This document shows, in pieces, positions 12,023-20,274 of a stretch of DNA of 26,535 nucleotides. The notes below the pieces were generated by a model. The model had not been told where the DNA came from, searched no databases, and saw nothing but the letters and a program-made list of their open reading frames with translations. Made by a program: the position numbers and the translations under genes. Every line of letters starts with the position of its first letter. Position 1 is the first letter of the stretch. The DNA is from CAZTEB01 sp964612735 (GTDB lineage Bacteria > Patescibacteriota > Microgenomatia > UBA1400 > PJMF01): contig CAZTEB010000008.1 in assembly GCA_964612735.1 (NCBI GenBank), positions 1 through 26,535 on the forward strand, read 5' to 3'.

Positions 12023-13771
12023 GTGAGAAGACAACCTGCCCGGCTGGTTAAAGTGGGGTTGGTTCTGCTGTGCGTGGGACTGATCAGTATTGTCGGTGTC
12101 ATTGGCGTATATTCTAAAGCTAAAGTAATTACTTCACTTTTCACTTTCCGCTTTCCAGTACCCACTGTCTTCGCTATCGATCCGGTTGAAGATCTTCAGC
12201 GTCAAATTGATGAGCTTGAGAAGCTCAAGAAGCTTTCTGAAGAGGCAACCAAGCCGCTTGAGAGTCAGTTGGCGGGACTTGAGCAGCGAATTCAAAATGC
12301 TCAAGCAGGCATCATTCAAGCACGAGAAGATTCTGAAGAATTGGCTGAGCAGATCGATCAGCGCGAAGGAGACTTGGCTGTCCAGTACGTTATCTTATCT
12401 AAGCGGATTGCTGAGCGCTACAAGCGAGCACGTACTTCGTCGCCGCTGATGGTGTTCTTAAGTAGTAACTCAGCCGCCTCACTTACTAAAGACTTGGCAT
12501 ACCGCAGTAGCGTCGAGTCTCAGGACAATCGATTGATCGGTGGACTGGGTGCCGAAATTCAGCAACTCGAAGAAGACCGTCAGCAGCTCGAAGAAGATCA
12601 GGTTCAGTTAGCCGCCCTACAGGTCCAACTTGATAACCAAGCTGAGTTTTTCCGAGTAGAAGTGGCCAATGCTCGCCAGTATCAGGCGGAGCTCTCCAGC
12701 CAGATTGCTGATCTCAGTGCTCGTCAGCAAGAGATCATCAATACGCGTTCTGGTAGTTTTACGGCCTCGATCGGAAATAGTGAGTTGGCTGATGACTACT
12801 ATGCGTCCATTAAGGGTTTCCGGGAGTCGGCGCCATCTGGCTATTTTGCTGTGTTTTCATTCGGAGCTCACACGCATCGTAAGGGTATGAGTCAGTATGG
12901 GGCACGCGGCAGAGCTCAAGCCGGCCAGAACTTTAAACAAATTTTACAAGCCTACTACGGTAAGGAGCCAGTGAGCAAAGACACGGGGGGTGGCATCAAC
13001 GTAGCTGGTTATGGCTCGATGGATTTCGAGACCACCTATCTCTATGGTATCGCTGAGATGCCCTCAAGTTGGAGTTTGGAAGCTCTGAAGGCACAAGCCG
13101 TGGCCGCTCGTACCTATGCCTATCGCTACAAAGTCCAGGGTACGCAGATTTGCACGACTGAGAGTTGTCAGGTATTTAACAAGGGTAAGTCTGATAATCC
13201 ACCAGCCGCTTGGAGGCAAGCTGTGGATGAGACCCGTGGTCAAGTACTCGAAGACGTAGTAACGTTCTATGCTTCGACGCATGGTGGTTATGCTTCACCT
13301 ATTGGGTGGGATACTACTGATGGTTCGGGTGGTAGCAACTTCATAGACAAATCATATGACAGTATTGGTGGTTCGCCTTGGCTGTATAAAGCTTGGTACA
13401 CCAAGGGGTATAGTTCTTCGTCTGATAAATGTGGCCGCTCCAATCCTTGGTTGAGTGGTCAAGAGCTGGCTGACATTATCAACGCCGCCCGCTATCGTGA
13501 CGATCGAGTGACGCCAGTGACGACGTCGTGTTGGGGTGGTAATCCCTATAGCCATGATGAGCTTCGAGCGAAGTCTAATGGTCCATCTAATGTGACCAGC
13601 GTCAGTGTCAGTCAGGGCAATGGCTCTACGGGCCAGATTACGTTCCAGACAAATATAGGCACGATTACATTATCTGGAGATGAATTTAAGACAGCGTTTA
13701 ATTTGCGAGCGCCGGGGTACTTGAGTATTCCGCAAAGTAGCTTTGCATTTTTTAACATTGAGCAAAAATAA
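12023..13771 (+). CDS. SpoIID/LytB-domain protein with long N-terminal coiled coil
   Basis: A 582-residue envelope protein starting at GTG. An N-terminal membrane anchor or signal lies at about 9-30. Residues 54-245 form a long Glu/Gln/Lys/Leu coiled coil, interrupted near 140-165 by SPLMVFLSSNSAASLTKDL, a pattern like the EnvC/PcsB class of peptidoglycan-hydrolase regulators. The SpoIID domain begins near 272: FGAHTHRKGMSQYGARGRAQ, then YLYGIAEMPSSWSLEALKAQ with Glu345 at the position of the catalytic glutamate of SpoIID lytic transglycosylases, then AVAARTYAYRYK, ETRGQVL and FYASTHGGYA. It is predicted to cleave peptidoglycan strands, perhaps during division or to open the wall for a surface machine. 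It diverges from the chimeric pilin operon with 120 bases between. Confidence 0.88.
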   Translation: MRRQPARLVKVGLVLLCVGLISIVGVIGVYSKAKVITSLFTFRFPVPTVFAIDPVEDLQRQIDELEKLKKLSEEATKPLESQLAGLEQRIQNAQAGIIQAREDSEELAEQIDQREGDLAVQYVILSKRIAERYKRARTSSPLMVFLSSNSAASLTKDLAYRSSVESQDNRLIGGLGAEIQQLEEDRQQLEEDQVQLAALQVQLDNQAEFFRVEVANARQYQAELSSQIADLSARQQEIINTRSGSFTASIGNSELADDYYASIKGFRESAPSGYFAVFSFGAHTHRKGMSQYGARGRAQAGQNFKQILQAYYGKEPVSKDTGGGINVAGYGSMDFETTYLYGIAEMPSSWSLEALKAQAVAARTYAYRYKVQGTQICTTESCQVFNKGKSDNPPAAWRQAVDETRGQVLEDVVTFYASTHGGYASPIGWDTTDGSGGSNFIDKSYDSIGGSPWLYKAWYTKGYSSSSDKCGRSNPWLSGQELADIINAARYRDDRVTPVTTSCWGGNPYSHDELRAKSNGPSNVTSVSVSQGNGSTGQITFQTNIGTITLSGDEFKTAFNLRAPGYLSIPQSSFAFFNIEQK

Positions 13772-13857
13772 ATTGAGCGGCTAGTGATTGGTAAAGAGTG
13801 AAAGCTCTGGTCAGCTTTAAGACTCTGAAGCTAGTGAGGCATATATCATCCTCAGGG

Positions 13858-13863
13858 TACAAT
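13858..13863 (+). promoter_or_regulatory. -10 box for recF
   Basis: TACAAT lies eight bases before the ATG at 13872, with no Shine-Dalgarno site between, so the mRNA is predicted to be leaderless. The rest of the 13772-13871 gap holds only a small stem, AAAGCT with AGCTTT (13801-13818), without a T-run. Confidence 0.55.
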
Positions 13864-13871
13864 ACCTCCAC

Positions 13872-14942
13872 ATGCACGTCCGCTCCCTCCACCTTCAGCA
13901 GTTCCGTGGCTATAGCTCTAAGTCCTTTGAATTTTCATCTGGTACGACATTGATCATGGGTCCCAATGCCATTGGCAAGACATCGGTCATTGAAGCCTTG
14001 GCACTGGCTTCTACGGGCGACAGTTTCCGAGCTGGCAAGATAGAAGAGATGATCGCTTTTGAGCAAGAGTTAGGTCGAGTCACAGTCACAATCGAAGATG
14101 AAGATGAAAGCGGAGGGGGTGTTAGTGCTGACTCTTCGACTTTAGAAGTACTGCTGACTAGGGGAGAAGTCCAAGGTAGAAAAACGCAGCGTCGACTATT
14201 TTCCATTAATGGTGCTCGCAAACAAAAGCGCAAGTTCGTTGGTCAGTTTCATAGCGTGGTGTTTCGGCCAGAAGACCTCCGACTGGTTGAGGGGTCACCG
14301 GGTCGTCGACGGACGTTTCTTGATACACCGCTCTCAACTTTATTTCCCACCTATGCCTCGTCGCTCAAGACGTATGAGCAGACGCTCAAGCGTCGCAACA
14401 AACTCCTTCAGCAGATTCGTGAAGGCGAGACTTCGGCCACCACGTTGTCATACTGGAATATGTCATTGATTAAGCATGGTGAGGCGGTCCAAGAGCGAAG
14501 AAGACAGTTTGTCGGTAGTTTCGATGGAGTGCAGTTTCCGGTCGCATTTTCACTTGAGTATCAACCTTCAATTATTTCCCAAGAGCGAATTGATCATTAC
14601 CAGTCTCGAGAGATTGCCGCTGGCCATACATTGGTTGGTCCGCATAAAGATGATTTTGAAGTTCGGCTGCTGCTTGGTGGCGAACGGCGTTCCATAGCTG
14701 AATACGGCTCTCGCGGTCAGCAACGTTTGGCAGTGCTGTGGTTGAAGATGTGTGAGTTGGAGTATGTAGCATCAGAAGTTGGTGAGCGGCCAGTGTTACT
14801 GCTCGATGATATTTTATCTGAGCTGGATGAAACCAGTCAGTCATACGTGTTGGATATGCTCAAGCAGGGTCAGTCAATCGTAACCAGCGCTGATAAAGAG
14901 ACGAAGAATGCGATCGCTACCCAGAAGGTTATTGAGCTGTAG
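13872..14942 (+). CDS. recF: DNA replication and repair protein RecF
   Basis: A 356-residue SMC-like ATPase that loads RecA at gapped DNA with RecO and RecR. The Walker A loop is GPNAIGKTS at 30-38. The family-specific RRRTFLDTPLSTLFPTY lies near 150, and AGHTLVGPHKDDFEV near 255 matches the RecF GPH+DD motif. The ABC-type signature is YGSRGQQRLAVLWLKM and Walker B is RPVLLLDDILSELD at about 308-322. Length is typical. The neighbours (SpoIID, nnrD) are not the usual dnaA/dnaN/gyrB set, so the gene sits apart from a standard origin cluster. Confidence 0.94.
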   Translation: MHVRSLHLQQFRGYSSKSFEFSSGTTLIMGPNAIGKTSVIEALALASTGDSFRAGKIEEMIAFEQELGRVTVTIEDEDESGGGVSADSSTLEVLLTRGEVQGRKTQRRLFSINGARKQKRKFVGQFHSVVFRPEDLRLVEGSPGRRRTFLDTPLSTLFPTYASSLKTYEQTLKRRNKLLQQIREGETSATTLSYWNMSLIKHGEAVQERRRQFVGSFDGVQFPVAFSLEYQPSIISQERIDHYQSREIAAGHTLVGPHKDDFEVRLLLGGERRSIAEYGSRGQQRLAVLWLKMCELEYVASEVGERPVLLLDDILSELDETSQSYVLDMLKQGQSIVTSADKETKNAIATQKVIEL

Positions 14943-15001
14943 CAGGAGTACGAGGAAGCTTTGACTCCAGGTTTGCTGTTGCCCAGACAATAAATGCTTC
15001 A

Positions 15002-15007
15002 TACAAT
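15002..15007 (+). promoter_or_regulatory. Promoter of nnrD
   Basis: TACAAT (15002-15007) is preceded at 17-base spacing by TTGCCC (14979-14984). It lies seven bases before the ATG at 15015 and downstream of the alternative ATG at 14994, which argues for the shorter protein. Confidence 0.55.
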
Positions 15008-15014
15008 ACCCCCT

Positions 15015-15803
15015 ATGGACATCAATCAGTACCTGAAGAACATCCAGCCACCCGAACCAAGCTCTCACAAGGGTCAGAACGGCAAGTTACTCATCATAGG
15101 TGGTAGTGAGCTTTTTCATGCTGCCAGCAAGTGGAGCTTGGATATTGCCAGCAAGTTCGTCGACATGGTGTTTTACTCATCAGTGCCAATCAACAATGAA
15201 TTGATTAAAGAAGCCAAGCAAGAGTTTTGGAATGGCATCGTGGTTGATCGTGACAACCTCAATGACTACGTAGAGGAAGCCGACGCTATTCTGATCGGTC
15301 CTGGCATGGAGCGAAGCGAGGATACGCGGGAAATCGTCAGCATTCTATTGTCGCAGTACTCCACAAAAAAATGGGTAGTTGATGCGGGTGCGCTACAGAT
15401 GGTAAGTCCTCGGTTGCTTGGAGAAACGTGTATCATTACCCCTCATCAGCAAGAGCTGCGGCGCTTAGTTGGTGAAGTCGACTCGCTGCCGTTTACAGAA
15501 TTAGTTGACCAAGGCGTCACTGTTTTGCTCAAAGGTGAGGTTGATAGTATTTTCCATCAAGATCGAGTCATTGAAGTCACCGGTGGTAACGCGGGCATGA
15601 CCAAGGGTGGCACTGGTGATGTGTTAGCTGGGTTGGTGGCGGCTCTGTACTGCACGCATGATGCTGTGACGTCGGCAGTTGTCGGTAGTTATATTAATAA
15701 AAAAGCCGGTGAATATCTGCACCAGACAGTCGGTCCATACTTTAATGCCTCAGACTTGGTCAGGGTTATTCCTGAAGTGCTGTGGAGTGAACTGCAAAAA
15801 TGA
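15015..15803 (+). CDS. nnrD: ADP-dependent NAD(P)H-hydrate dehydratase
   Basis: A 262-residue ribokinase-fold enzyme that repairs damaged NADHX and NADPHX. Visible motifs: SSHKGQNGKLLIIGGS at 21-36 (the family's HKG..G..L.+GGS), ADAILIGPGM near 93, WVVDAGAL near 120, CIITPHQQELRRL near 139, and GGNAGMTKGGTGDVLAGLVA near 193-212, with the catalytic Asp in GTGD. The partner epimerase domain is absent; many genomes encode the two separately. The start at 15015 (MDINQY) is preferred over 14994 because the -10 box lies between them. Convergent with the acyltransferase, 27 bases apart, with no clear terminator in the gap. Confidence 0.9.
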   Translation: MDINQYLKNIQPPEPSSHKGQNGKLLIIGGSELFHAASKWSLDIASKFVDMVFYSSVPINNELIKEAKQEFWNGIVVDRDNLNDYVEEADAILIGPGMERSEDTREIVSILLSQYSTKKWVVDAGALQMVSPRLLGETCIITPHQQELRRLVGEVDSLPFTELVDQGVTVLLKGEVDSIFHQDRVIEVTGGNAGMTKGGTGDVLAGLVAALYCTHDAVTSAVVGSYINKKAGEYLHQTVGPYFNASDLVRVIPEVLWSELQK

Positions 15804-15830
15804 GCTCTGAGACTTTTTGATTTTATAAAC

Positions 15831-16595
15831 TCAATACAGCTTTGTTTCACCTAGTACAGCTTGATATGCGAGTTCTAGTTGGCGCGCTATTTCCTTACCG
15901 GTGCTACCATCAGTGATGATCTTTCGTAATGAAATTGGGGTGTGGGCCCGAACAGTTGCTACCGCTGAACCAAACGCCATGGTTCGCAGTGGCTGTTTGC
16001 CGTAGCGCAGTAGGTCAATCTTATTTCCACCAGCGATTCGAACAAAAACTACTTGAGTGTTGGGGTTGGTGATTTGGGCTGCAAGAAATCCTATGCCTGG
16101 CTTCCATGAACCCTCCTTTGGTTTGTGGCCACCAGTACCCGTTGGGAAGAACATTACGCAGTGATTATCACTTACATACCGTGCAGCATCGCTGATACTG
16201 CTACGATTTTTTTGCATAGCTGTAGCCTTATCATCAACAATGTGCTGCATAGCACCTGAAAAAAGCGACTTGGCAAACAAGTCACGAACGTTTTGCTGAC
16301 GATAGATCGGAAAGAGGTGCTTAGACATTGTCGGTCCGAGTTCAGCATGCGATGCTAGTCCGACCACCTTGGCGTCTGGTCGAGTGATCAGCGACTGGAG
16401 AACGAGGTTGTCTAAAGCAGATTCATGATTGGCGATGATCAGCGTTGGTCCAGAGGTGTTGATACTACCAGAAAGCTCCACTTTAATTCCGAGCTGGGTC
16501 AAAAGATCTGAAACCGCCGTGTGAAACGGCATAGCTGCAGAGGTGTGGCGAAATGATCGAATCAAATCTTCATCAACTAGGGAAGGTACAAACAT
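15831..16595 (-). CDS. PlsC-like acyltransferase
   Basis: A 254-residue protein of the glycerolipid acyltransferase family. The catalytic HX4D motif is NHESALD with His57 and Asp62. FFPTGTGG near 146-153 stands in the position of motif III (FPEGTRS), with Thr for Glu. Such enzymes move an acyl chain to lysophosphatidate or a related acceptor at the inner face of the membrane. There is no clear long membrane helix. It lies 12 bases after the small membrane protein gene 16608-16910 and is probably co-transcribed. The altered motif III leaves the acceptor uncertain. Confidence 0.8.
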   Translation of the reverse strand: MFVPSLVDEDLIRSFRHTSAAMPFHTAVSDLLTQLGIKVELSGSINTSGPTLIIANHESALDNLVLQSLITRPDAKVVGLASHAELGPTMSKHLFPIYRQQNVRDLFAKSLFSGAMQHIVDDKATAMQKNRSSISDAARYVSDNHCVMFFPTGTGGHKPKEGSWKPGIGFLAAQITNPNTQVVFVRIAGGNKIDLLRYGKQPLRTMAFGSAVATVRAHTPISLRKIITDGSTGKEIARQLELAYQAVLGETKLY

Positions 16596-16607
16596 AGCTG
16601 GGCCAGG

Positions 16608-16910
16608 CTACTTTTTCTTTTTATCACGCATCCGTTGGTTTAAGTTTTCAAAACGCTTCTCAAGGCTGGAAAGCTGCATGGTGACTGCTACAGCGAGTAG
16701 CGTCATCACAAATGCGTAGATAAAGAGAGAGATGATGCCACTGTTGGTGCCGAGATAGGGGTCTATAAACTGTTCGACTGAAGCTTTGATGGCTTCATTC
16801 CAAGCCAGAGCGACCACCACGCCGAAGCCACTAGTTGCCAGTCCAATCATGTTTTTGATTAGTGCCAGGGGAAATTCTTGTATTGAGCCAGGAGATTTGA
16901 TATCAGCCAT
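16608..16910 (-). CDS. Small two-helix membrane protein (DUF5654-like)
   Basis: A 100-residue protein. A polar N-terminus is followed by an amphipathic helix, helix 1 at about 20-38 with GFGVVVALAWNEAIK, a loop to about 60, helix 2 at about 60-78, and a basic coiled-coil tail ending in a run of lysines. The ALAWNEAIKA segment resembles the short archaeal and CPR family DUF5654; I am moderately sure. The start at 16910 (MADIKS) is chosen because GATACT lies five bases upstream; a longer reading from 17009 would cross the divergent Fic gene. It heads an operon with the PlsC-like gene. Function unknown. Confidence 0.65.
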   Translation of the reverse strand: MADIKSPGSIQEFPLALIKNMIGLATSGFGVVVALAWNEAIKASVEQFIDPYLGTNSGIISLFIYAFVMTLLAVAVTMQLSSLEKRFENLNQRMRDKKKK

Positions 16911-16979
16911 AGAGTAGTATCTTATCATGTCGGATGAATTTGTGTACTGTTTTCCCTGCACATTATGCGATAATTGCGC

Positions 16980-16985
16980 TACAAT
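16980..16985 (+). promoter_or_regulatory. -10 box for the Fic gene
   Basis: TACAAT lies 11 bases before the ATG at 16997, giving a leader of about four bases. No Shine-Dalgarno site is present. Confidence 0.5.
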
Positions 16986-16996
16986 AGCGGCTCGCC

Positions 16997-18088
16997 ATGT
17001 TTCAACCAACCTACACCATTACGAACAATCTTTTGACATACATCAGTCGAGTTGAGTCAGCTAAGGCTATTATCGACAACGCTCCTCTTGTTCCTGCTTG
17101 GGAGGCTAAGTTTAGAGATGATGCACTGTCTAGGACTGTGCACTACGGCACCAAGATCGAAGGAAATGAACTGACTCAAGAGCAGGCTCAGCAAGTGGTT
17201 CGGCTCGAGAACTACCTCGACACTGGAGATGTGGCCGCCAAAACTGGCATCATGGCCCGTGAGCGCGACATCCAAGAGGTCATAAATTACCGCAATGTGT
17301 TGGTGTGGATGGATAATCAGCATCTCGACACTAACCCCCAGCTTTTTTCTGTTAAAACCATCAAGACGCTCCATTCGTTGACGATGCAGCGACTGATCGA
17401 TCAGCCCTACATTGGAGAACTTCGCGACAAACAAGTTATCGTCAAAAGTGCCACTGATGGTCAAGTGGTGTTTCGACCGCCAGTTTCTACTGAGATTCAA
17501 TTCTTACTCGATGACTTTATCGCTTGGTTGAACAGCTCTCAAGCAGAGCATGTTCATCCAATCTTGAGAGCCGCCATCACGCATTATCAGTTGGTGTTTA
17601 TTCATCCTTTTATAGAGGGAAATGGTCGAACCGCCCGTGCTTTTGCGACGCTGGTTCTGCATCAACTTGAGTACGACTTTAAGCGCTTTTTCTCGATCGA
17701 ACAGTATTTTGATAGCGATGTAGAGGCGTATTATCAAGCACTACTGTCTGTTCAGCAGAATCCCAAGCGTGACATGACGTATTGGCTGGAGTACTTCTGC
17801 TATGGTTTGGCTCTAGAGATAGACAAGATTCGAGGTCAGGTCCAGCGCTTGTCCAAGGACCTTAAGCTCAAGAAGGAGCTCGGCAAACAGGTGGCGCTTT
17901 CCGAACGGCAAATCATCTTATTGGAGTTGTTAAACAATCAAGGTGAAGCCACCTCGCAAGATGCTCAGAAAGTACTTCCCAATGTTTCGGTAGACACTAT
18001 TCTTCGTGACATGAAGGATTTGATCAAAAAAGGTGTGGTACGTAAAAAAGGTGTCACTAAAGGTGTGTCGTATACGCTGGCGGAGTAG
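16997..18088 (+). CDS. Fic-domain protein with C-terminal winged helix
   Basis: A 363-residue FIDO protein. The catalytic motif is HPFIEGNGRTAR with His203, the full HPFx(D/E)GNGRxxR pattern, so it should transfer AMP or another nucleotide part to a target hydroxyl. The N-terminal helix carries TKIEGNEL, with Glu55 in the place of the inhibitory glutamate of class II Fic proteins; the usual Ser/Thr four positions earlier is Gly51. The C-terminal part (about 300-363) is a winged helix, with SERQIILLELLNNQGEATSQDAQ and VSVDTILRDMKDLIKKGVVRK, suggesting DNA or regulatory binding. No antitoxin-like gene is adjacent, which fits self-inhibition. It is followed by the ligase after 17 bases. Confidence 0.92.
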   Translation: MFQPTYTITNNLLTYISRVESAKAIIDNAPLVPAWEAKFRDDALSRTVHYGTKIEGNELTQEQAQQVVRLENYLDTGDVAAKTGIMARERDIQEVINYRNVLVWMDNQHLDTNPQLFSVKTIKTLHSLTMQRLIDQPYIGELRDKQVIVKSATDGQVVFRPPVSTEIQFLLDDFIAWLNSSQAEHVHPILRAAITHYQLVFIHPFIEGNGRTARAFATLVLHQLEYDFKRFFSIEQYFDSDVEAYYQALLSVQQNPKRDMTYWLEYFCYGLALEIDKIRGQVQRLSKDLKLKKELGKQVALSERQIILLELLNNQGEATSQDAQKVLPNVSVDTILRDMKDLIKKGVVRKKGVTKGVSYTLAE

Positions 18089-18094
18089 GCGTTG

Positions 18095-18100
18095 TATAGT
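18095..18100 (+). promoter_or_regulatory. -10-like box for the ligase gene
   Basis: TATAGT lies five bases before the ATG at 18106, inside the 17-base gap after the Fic gene. It suggests that the ligase can be transcribed on its own as a leaderless message. Confidence 0.45.
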
Positions 18101-18105
18101 GTGGT

Positions 18106-19869
18106 ATGACGTTTTCAGCTTTTGCTCAGCACCTTCAGAAACTTGAGTCGACTCCTTCTCGGCTTGATATGACCGCGCTGCTGGCTTCATTATTTGGTGA
18201 GCTAGAAACTTCGGAGATCAGTCAAGCTTGTTACTTGATGCAGGGCTCATTAACACCCGCGTATATTTCCCTAGAGTTTAATCTTTCGGTGAAGATGGTG
18301 TTGAGGGCATTGGCTGAGTTGGTTGAGCTTGAGCAAGAGGATGCAGTTCAAGGAGACTTGTTTGGTGATGATGCAGCAACTAGAGAGCAGTACGTCACAG
18401 CTCTGTACAAGAAGCTAGGTGATGTGGGGTTGGTAGCAGAGAAAGTGGTGGCTCAAAAGCCAAACAACGATTCTCCTAGTATTTTGGACGTCCATCACAG
18501 CTTGAGTGAGATAGCACGCGATGGAGGTGAGGGCTCCCAGGCTCGCAAAGTCCAAGGCTTAGTAAAGCTGTTGCGCAGTGTAGATTCAGTTTCAGCAAAG
18601 TACTTGGTTCGAGTCGTAATTGGCAAGTTGAGACTTGGTTTCTCAACCATGACGTTGCTTGACGCATTGAGTTGGACAGTGGTGGGTGATAAGTCTGAAA
18701 CCAAGGCCCTTGAAGCCGCATATCAAAAGCGAGCAGATGTGGGAGTGTTGGCAGAGGCGTATTTGCCGCAAGCGAGTGATTCAGTAGCACAGCGGCTCGC
18801 TTCGTTGGCGACTATGCCAGTGGAAGTTGGTGTGCCGATTGTGCCGGCGTTGTGTCAGCGACTCAACTCTGCCACAGAGATCGTAGAGAAGATGGACGTT
18901 GTGATCGCGGAGCCAAAGTATGACGGTCTTCGAGTTCAGATTCATGTGCTGGAAGACGATACTGTTCGCGCTTTTACTCGCAACTTAGATGACATCAGTC
19001 ACATGTTTCCGGAGCTACAACAAGCTAGAGATCAGCTGCGCTGTAAAAACTGTATCATCGATGCAGAGGCGATCGGCTATAACAAAGAGACCGGCAGCCT
19101 CGTCACTTTTCAAGAAACTATCACTCGTCGTCGCAAGCATGATGTAGCTGCTAAGGCCATAGAAGTGCCACTTCGATTTTATGTGTTTGACGTCTTGAGC
19201 TTAGACGATAGTGATTTTTTGAAGAAAAAGCTGCGAGAGAGAAAAGATGTGTTAAAAAGTCTTTTTAGTGATTCTGAGGTGTTTATTCATACACCGTATA
19301 TTACCTCCAATGACCCAGTTGAAATCCGAACCTTTCACGAACAGCAACTAGCCGAGGGATTGGAAGGTGCGGTGATGAAGCAGTTGGACTCACCCTACGC
19401 AAGTGGTCGCAAAGGTTGGTATTGGGTGAAGATAAAAGAAGAAGAAGGCACGAGTGGTAAGCTCTCAGATACGCTTGATTGCGTCGTGATGGGATACTAC
19501 GTTGGTCGTGGCAAGAGGACTGAGTTTGGGATTGGAGCGTTGCTGGTGGGGGTGTTGCGCGAAGATGAGCAGATAGTTTCTATTGCTAAGATCGGGACTG
19601 GTTTGAGTGATGAACAACTGCGCGATATGAAGCGTCGAGGCGATGTTTTGCAAGCTGGAGAGCAACCTACTCAGTACGTCACACATAAGGATCTCACTCC
19701 CGATGTATGGATGGAGCCTGAATTAGTGATCGAAGTAGCTGCCGATGAGATCACCACCTCGCCAACCCATGCCGCCGGTGTGGCGCTGCGGTTTCCGCGA
19801 CTGATCAAAGTTAGAGAAGATAAGGGTGTGGAGCAGGCGACTACGCTTGCTGAAGCAAAGCGGTTATAG
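18106..19869 (+). CDS. lig: ATP-dependent DNA ligase
   Basis: A 587-residue archaeal-type ATP-dependent DNA ligase. An N-terminal DNA-binding domain (about 1-215) includes LVRVVIGKLRLGFSTMTLLDAL. The adenylation domain follows, with motif I EPKYDGLRVQ and Lys271 as the AMP-binding lysine, FTRNLDDISHMFPEL (motif III region), DAEAIGYN, LRFYVFDVL, and GLEGAVMKQLDSPYASGRKG (motif IV). The OB domain carries WYWVKIKEE (motif V) and RFPRLIKVREDK (motif VI). Bacterial replicative ligases are normally NAD-dependent LigA, so this may be an additional repair enzyme or a replacement; the rest of the genome would be needed to tell. Its last bases overlap the convergent gene at 19864 by six. Confidence 0.95.
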   Translation: MTFSAFAQHLQKLESTPSRLDMTALLASLFGELETSEISQACYLMQGSLTPAYISLEFNLSVKMVLRALAELVELEQEDAVQGDLFGDDAATREQYVTALYKKLGDVGLVAEKVVAQKPNNDSPSILDVHHSLSEIARDGGEGSQARKVQGLVKLLRSVDSVSAKYLVRVVIGKLRLGFSTMTLLDALSWTVVGDKSETKALEAAYQKRADVGVLAEAYLPQASDSVAQRLASLATMPVEVGVPIVPALCQRLNSATEIVEKMDVVIAEPKYDGLRVQIHVLEDDTVRAFTRNLDDISHMFPELQQARDQLRCKNCIIDAEAIGYNKETGSLVTFQETITRRRKHDVAAKAIEVPLRFYVFDVLSLDDSDFLKKKLRERKDVLKSLFSDSEVFIHTPYITSNDPVEIRTFHEQQLAEGLEGAVMKQLDSPYASGRKGWYWVKIKEEEGTSGKLSDTLDCVVMGYYVGRGKRTEFGIGALLVGVLREDEQIVSIAKIGTGLSDEQLRDMKRRGDVLQAGEQPTQYVTHKDLTPDVWMEPELVIEVAADEITTSPTHAAGVALRFPRLIKVREDKGVEQATTLAEAKRL

Positions 19870-20271
19870 AACAGTTGGTTGTCTTGTTTCCGCTAACCAG
19901 TTTTGTATCTTAAAATTATATGTTGTAAGTCTGCGGGCTAGGGTTCTATCCAATGCTATGTGATCGGTCTGATTTTTTTCCCCAAATAACTTTACAAGTG
20001 CTTGAGTGAATATTGGCGATGCAACATACATGATGAACTCTCTGACAACTTGAACATATTCATGCTCTAAGATGTGGTCATTGTTAGCATGAGCGTGGCT
20101 CAAAACCAGTCGTTCGTCCATTGCTAAGTAATTTGTGATCGCCTCAGCAAAGGCAACTACAAGTTCGGGTTCTACTTTGTCGTTATCAAAGTGGAAGATG
20201 CTCTTATAGAATGTGCCATCAACAGACAAGGCCAAGTTACTGATCAGACTGCAAATGTCTTGTTCTGGCAT
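19864..20271 (-). CDS. Hypothetical protein, 135 residues
   Basis: Not recognised. A soluble, mostly helical protein without signal or membrane segment. It contains a His-rich patch, LSHAHANNDHILEHEY at about 57-72, that could bind metal, and a basic C-terminal part with DRTLARRLTTYNFKIQNWL. It starts three bases after the stop of the glycosyltransferase gene, so it is the second gene of that operon. It appears AT-rich compared with its neighbours. It overlaps the convergent ligase gene by six bases. Confidence 0.6.
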   Translation of the reverse strand: MPEQDICSLISNLALSVDGTFYKSIFHFDNDKVEPELVVAFAEAITNYLAMDERLVLSHAHANNDHILEHEYVQVVREFIMYVASPIFTQALVKLFGEKNQTDHIALDRTLARRLTTYNFKIQNWLAETRQPTVL

Positions 20272-20274
20272 AGT

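Noticed and set aside
11903..12034. 44-residue N-terminal extension of chimeric pilin B
   Set aside because: The shorter start opens a complete signal peptide and has a -10 box six bases upstream; the extension would lie upstream of the predicted transcript.
13801..13818. AAAGCT/AGCTTT stem as a terminator after the SpoIID gene
   Set aside because: The stem has only six pairs and is not followed by a T-run.
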